In this document: piece after piece, positions 61,673-64,000 of the stretch
Position numbering within the stretch: position 1 is the stretch's first letter
Layout of the letters: each line of letters begins with the position of its first letter
Source: Actinophytocola xinjiangensis
Lineage (GTDB): Bacteria > Actinomycetota > Actinomycetes > Mycobacteriales > Pseudonocardiaceae
Assembly (NCBI RefSeq): GCF_001921215.1
Contig: NZ_MSIF01000024.1
Location: 1-64,000, forward strand
Length of the DNA stretch: 64,000 bases
Direction of reading: 5' to 3'
Made by a program: the position numbers and the translations under genes
Notes under the pieces: model-generated
Databases searched by the model: none
Told to the model about the DNA's origin: nothing
Seen by the model: only the letters and a program-made list of their open reading frames with translations

Positions 61673-64000
61673 GCGCCGGCGCCTACTCGTTCCTGCCGTG
61701 GCTGCGGGCCGGGCTCTCGACCAGGATCGCCGGCCCGCCGGGGATCGAGCGGGCGACCGTCCCGGTGCGCCTGGACCTGACCGGCGACCCGCTGACCGCC
61801 GGCGCCCCGCCACCGCACCGGCTGGTCGAACAACCGGTGCGGCTCTACGGGCCGGGCGACGTGCTCGGCGTGGACCCGCGGGCGATCTCGCGGACCGAAC
61901 CCCGGCCCTTCGCCACCGACTTCGAGCCGAACTACCTGGCGCACATCGAGTTCTACCAGGAGGACTACGCCTGGCGGTACAGCCCGGCCGCGCCGGACGC
62001 GGCCACCCGGCGGCTGGCCCCGTGGCTGGCGCTGGTGGTGTTGACCGACGGCGCCGAGACCGGGGTCGCCGAGTTCGAGGACGGCGTGGCGGACGGCCGT
62101 CCGCTGCCGTTCGTCACCGTCACCGCCCCGGAGGCGCTCCAGCCGCCGGGCGAGCTGGGCGCGTGGGCGCACGTGCACGTCAACGGCGCGCTGGACACCC
62201 CGCTGGCGATCGACGACCCGCTCGCGATGGGCACCTCGCTGAGCGCCCTCGCACGGGTGTTGCGCGACGAGCCGGACTCGGCGTGCTGCCGGGTGATCTG
62301 TCCCCGGCACCTGCGGCCGAGCACCACTTACCACGCGTTCCTGGTGCCGGCGTTCGAGACCGGGCGGCAGGCCGGGCTGGGTCTGGTGCCGGCCGCGATC
62401 CCGGCCACCACACCGGCCTGGGGCCAACCGGGAATGCCCTTTCCCGGCCAGCTGCCCTACTACCACCGCTGGTCGTTCGTCACCTCCACGACCGGCGACT
62501 TCGAGTACCTGGTGCGGCTGCTCAAACCGGTCGAGGCGTTGGACCCGATCGGCCTGCGGGACATGGACGCGCACCGCTCCCCGGGGTTCGGCCTGCCCGG
62601 CCTGACCACCCCGACCCAGCCGGACGGCGTGCTGCGCCTGGGCGGCGCGCTGCGGCTCACCGACTCCGACGCGGTCATCGACCTGTACGAGAACTGGGAC
62701 AACTACTACGGTCCCCAGCCGCCGCCGACGCCCGCGCCCGTGCCGCCGGCCCCGCCGTACCCGAACCAGTGGCAGCGCGCGCTCGCCGGACTGATCAACC
62801 TCGCCGAGGCCTACCAGCACCAGACCACCGCCGAGGCGAACACCGCGCTCGCCACCGGTGCCACCGGGTTCGCCGACCTCGCCGACCAGGTCGACCCGGT
62901 GATCACCCCACCGCTGTACGGCCGCTGGCACGCGCTCACCTCCACCCTGATCACCCGCCCCGACGGCACCCCCGTGCCGCCGGCCCAACTGCACAACTGG
63001 GTGCACCGGCTCAACCTCGACCCGCGCTACCGGGTCGCCGCTCACTTCGGCACCAAGGTCGTCCAGGCGCGCCAGGAGGAGCTGATGGCCGCCGCCTGGC
63101 AGCAACTCGGCGAGGCGCAGCGGGCCAACGCCAGGATCCGGGCCGCCCAGCTGGCCAGGGAGATCGGCACCGTGTTGCACGCCAAGCACTTCCAGCCCCA
63201 GTCGGGAACCGTGCCGGGAGTCGCCGACGACGAGCCGCTGGCCAACGGGCGGGCGCTGACCCTCACCGCGCCCGCCCACCCGACCGTCCTCGACCGCCCG
63301 GAGACGGCCGGCGCCGACGAACTGCTCGCCGTCGGGTTCAAGGTGTCCCGCAGCCGGGTCGCCGCCGCCCCGGTGTCCCCGCCCATGCGCCGGATCACCC
63401 GCCCCGGTGCCCGGCTGATGAAGACCCTGCGCGTCTCGCTGGACACCCTGGTGACCCGCATCGACGAACAACGGATCGCCGCCGCGCCCACACCGGCCAC
63501 CCCCGCCGGCCTGGTCACCCCGGCGATGCTGGCCGCCCGCCTGCCCGCCGGCACCCTCGCCGAACCGGACGAGGTGCTCGCCGGGGCGCTGCGCGCCCTG
63601 GACGAGACCTTGCGGGCGGCGGCCGTCGACGACGACGAGGACCGGCCGAAGCTGGAGGTCGCCGGCACCACCACCTCGGTGTTCACCGGGCTGAACGCCG
63701 ACACGACCGTCCTCGACGAGATCCTCGCCTCGGTGAACCTGCCGGACCGGTTGGCGCCCAAGGACAACACGCTGACCGAGGTGATGGCCTACCCGGTGTT
63801 CGACACACCCATGTACACCGAGCTACTGGCGATGTCGACCGACACGTTCGTGCCCAACCTGGGGCTGCTGCCGCCGAACTCGGTGACCCTGCTGGAGAAC
63901 GACCGCCGCTTCATCGAGTCCTACCTGGTCGGCCTCAACCACGAACTGGCCCGCGAGATGCTCTGGCGCGAGTTCCCGACCGACCTGCGCGGCACCCCGT
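61669..64000 (+). CDS. Very large protein of unknown function (5' part, runs off the window)
   Basis: GTG 61669, inside the stop of the Kelch gene, opens a frame that stays open to the end (777 codons visible). It starts MSAGAYSFLPWLRAGLSTRI and includes HIEFYQEDYAWRYSPAAP, LAPWLALVVL, a Pro-rich linker (PPPTPAPVPPAPPYP near residue 350) and a helical middle. The last visible part reads FVPNLGLLPPNSVTLLENDR then FIESYLVGLNHELAREMLWR. I recognise that last motif from uncharacterised proteins but know no function. No signal peptide. Confidence 0.85.
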   Translation, partial: MSAGAYSFLPWLRAGLSTRIAGPPGIERATVPVRLDLTGDPLTAGAPPPHRLVEQPVRLYGPGDVLGVDPRAISRTEPRPFATDFEPNYLAHIEFYQEDYAWRYSPAAPDAATRRLAPWLALVVLTDGAETGVAEFEDGVADGRPLPFVTVTAPEALQPPGELGAWAHVHVNGALDTPLAIDDPLAMGTSLSALARVLRDEPDSACCRVICPRHLRPSTTYHAFLVPAFETGRQAGLGLVPAAIPATTPAWGQPGMPFPGQLPYYHRWSFVTSTTGDFEYLVRLLKPVEALDPIGLRDMDAHRSPGFGLPGLTTPTQPDGVLRLGGALRLTDSDAVIDLYENWDNYYGPQPPPTPAPVPPAPPYPNQWQRALAGLINLAEAYQHQTTAEANTALATGATGFADLADQVDPVITPPLYGRWHALTSTLITRPDGTPVPPAQLHNWVHRLNLDPRYRVAAHFGTKVVQARQEELMAAAWQQLGEAQRANARIRAAQLAREIGTVLHAKHFQPQSGTVPGVADDEPLANGRALTLTAPAHPTVLDRPETAGADELLAVGFKVSRSRVAAAPVSPPMRRITRPGARLMKTLRVSLDTLVTRIDEQRIAAAPTPATPAGLVTPAMLAARLPAGTLAEPDEVLAGALRALDETLRAAAVDDDEDRPKLEVAGTTTSVFTGLNADTTVLDEILASVNLPDRLAPKDNTLTEVMAYPVFDTPMYTELLAMSTDTFVPNLGLLPPNSVTLLENDRRFIESYLVGLNHELAREMLWREFPTDLRGTP

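Noticed and set aside
59800-61700. Kelch region considered as a DNA tandem-repeat array
   Set aside because: The repetition is at protein level (about 50-residue blades, diverged); there is no exact nucleotide repeat unit.
1-64000. CRISPR arrays, tRNA/rRNA genes, insertion sequences, prophage or integrative elements
   Set aside because: Reading both strands showed no regularly spaced direct repeats, no cloverleaf-like segment, and no transposase, integrase or phage protein.

Overview
The window is GC-rich actinobacterial DNA. It has strong G/C bias at third codon positions, many GTG starts, 4-bp ATGA/GTGA gene overlaps, purine-rich ribosome binding sites, an AfsR/SARP-type regulator, a WD40 STAND ATPase and a Tat-type signal. 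Codon habits such as GTGGAC/GTCGAC runs suggest a filamentous actinomycete, perhaps Pseudonocardiales; that placement is inference. No rRNA, tRNA, CRISPR array, transposase, integrase or phage gene was found.

Region A (1-15.6 kb) is a catabolic locus. A rightward block encodes a three-subunit molybdenum hydroxylase (large subunit cut by the window edge), a C-C-hydrolase-like alpha/beta hydrolase, a substrate-binding lipoprotein, an aldehyde dehydrogenase and an SDR. A leftward ubiX (prenyl-FMN synthesis) faces a rightward block: ubiD-type decarboxylase, GntR/FCD regulator, amidohydrolase, alpha/beta hydrolase, a second complete molybdenum hydroxylase and a CoxG-like protein. Two copies of GTCGACACTTT, 110 bp apart, lie in the ubiX/ubiD divergent region and look like the operators. 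The set fits import, hydroxylation, decarboxylation and hydrolysis of an aromatic or heteroaromatic acid; the substrate is unknown.

Region B (15.6-33.2 kb) is mixed: FAD monooxygenase, SnoaL-like protein, methyltransferase, VOC protein, small Tat-exported protein, a WXG100-like/type VII-like protein followed by a 134-aa protein and a large HTH-nSTAND-WD40 protein, a secreted phospholipase D-like protein of atypical base composition, a TerC membrane protein with a structured leader, a PucR-type regulator, and a leftward lipoprotein / M48 metallopeptidase / helical-repeat protein unit.

Region C (33.2-52.4 kb) looks like a small specialised-metabolite cluster. It contains an AfsR-type regulator, GNAT, PaaK-like AMP-forming ligase under a long palindromic operator, membrane protein, Ddn-like protein, two acyl-CoA-dehydrogenase-fold flavoproteins, thiol peroxidase, three SgcJ/SnoaL-like proteins, a stand-alone condensation domain, a cytochrome P450, a 14-TM MFS exporter, DUF2855 and DUF2306 proteins, and a solute-binding protein without a signal peptide. 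No NRPS adenylation/carrier module or PKS is present.

Region D (52.6-64 kb, running off the edge) is a tightly packed operon of poorly described genes: two tandem trypsin-like peptidases with a shared extra C-terminal domain (the first with a frame disruption near its N-terminus), a 1521-aa DUF6603-like/Kelch fusion, a second Kelch protein, and the first 777 codons of a very large protein of unknown function. None has a signal peptide. This is my best candidate for an undescribed system.
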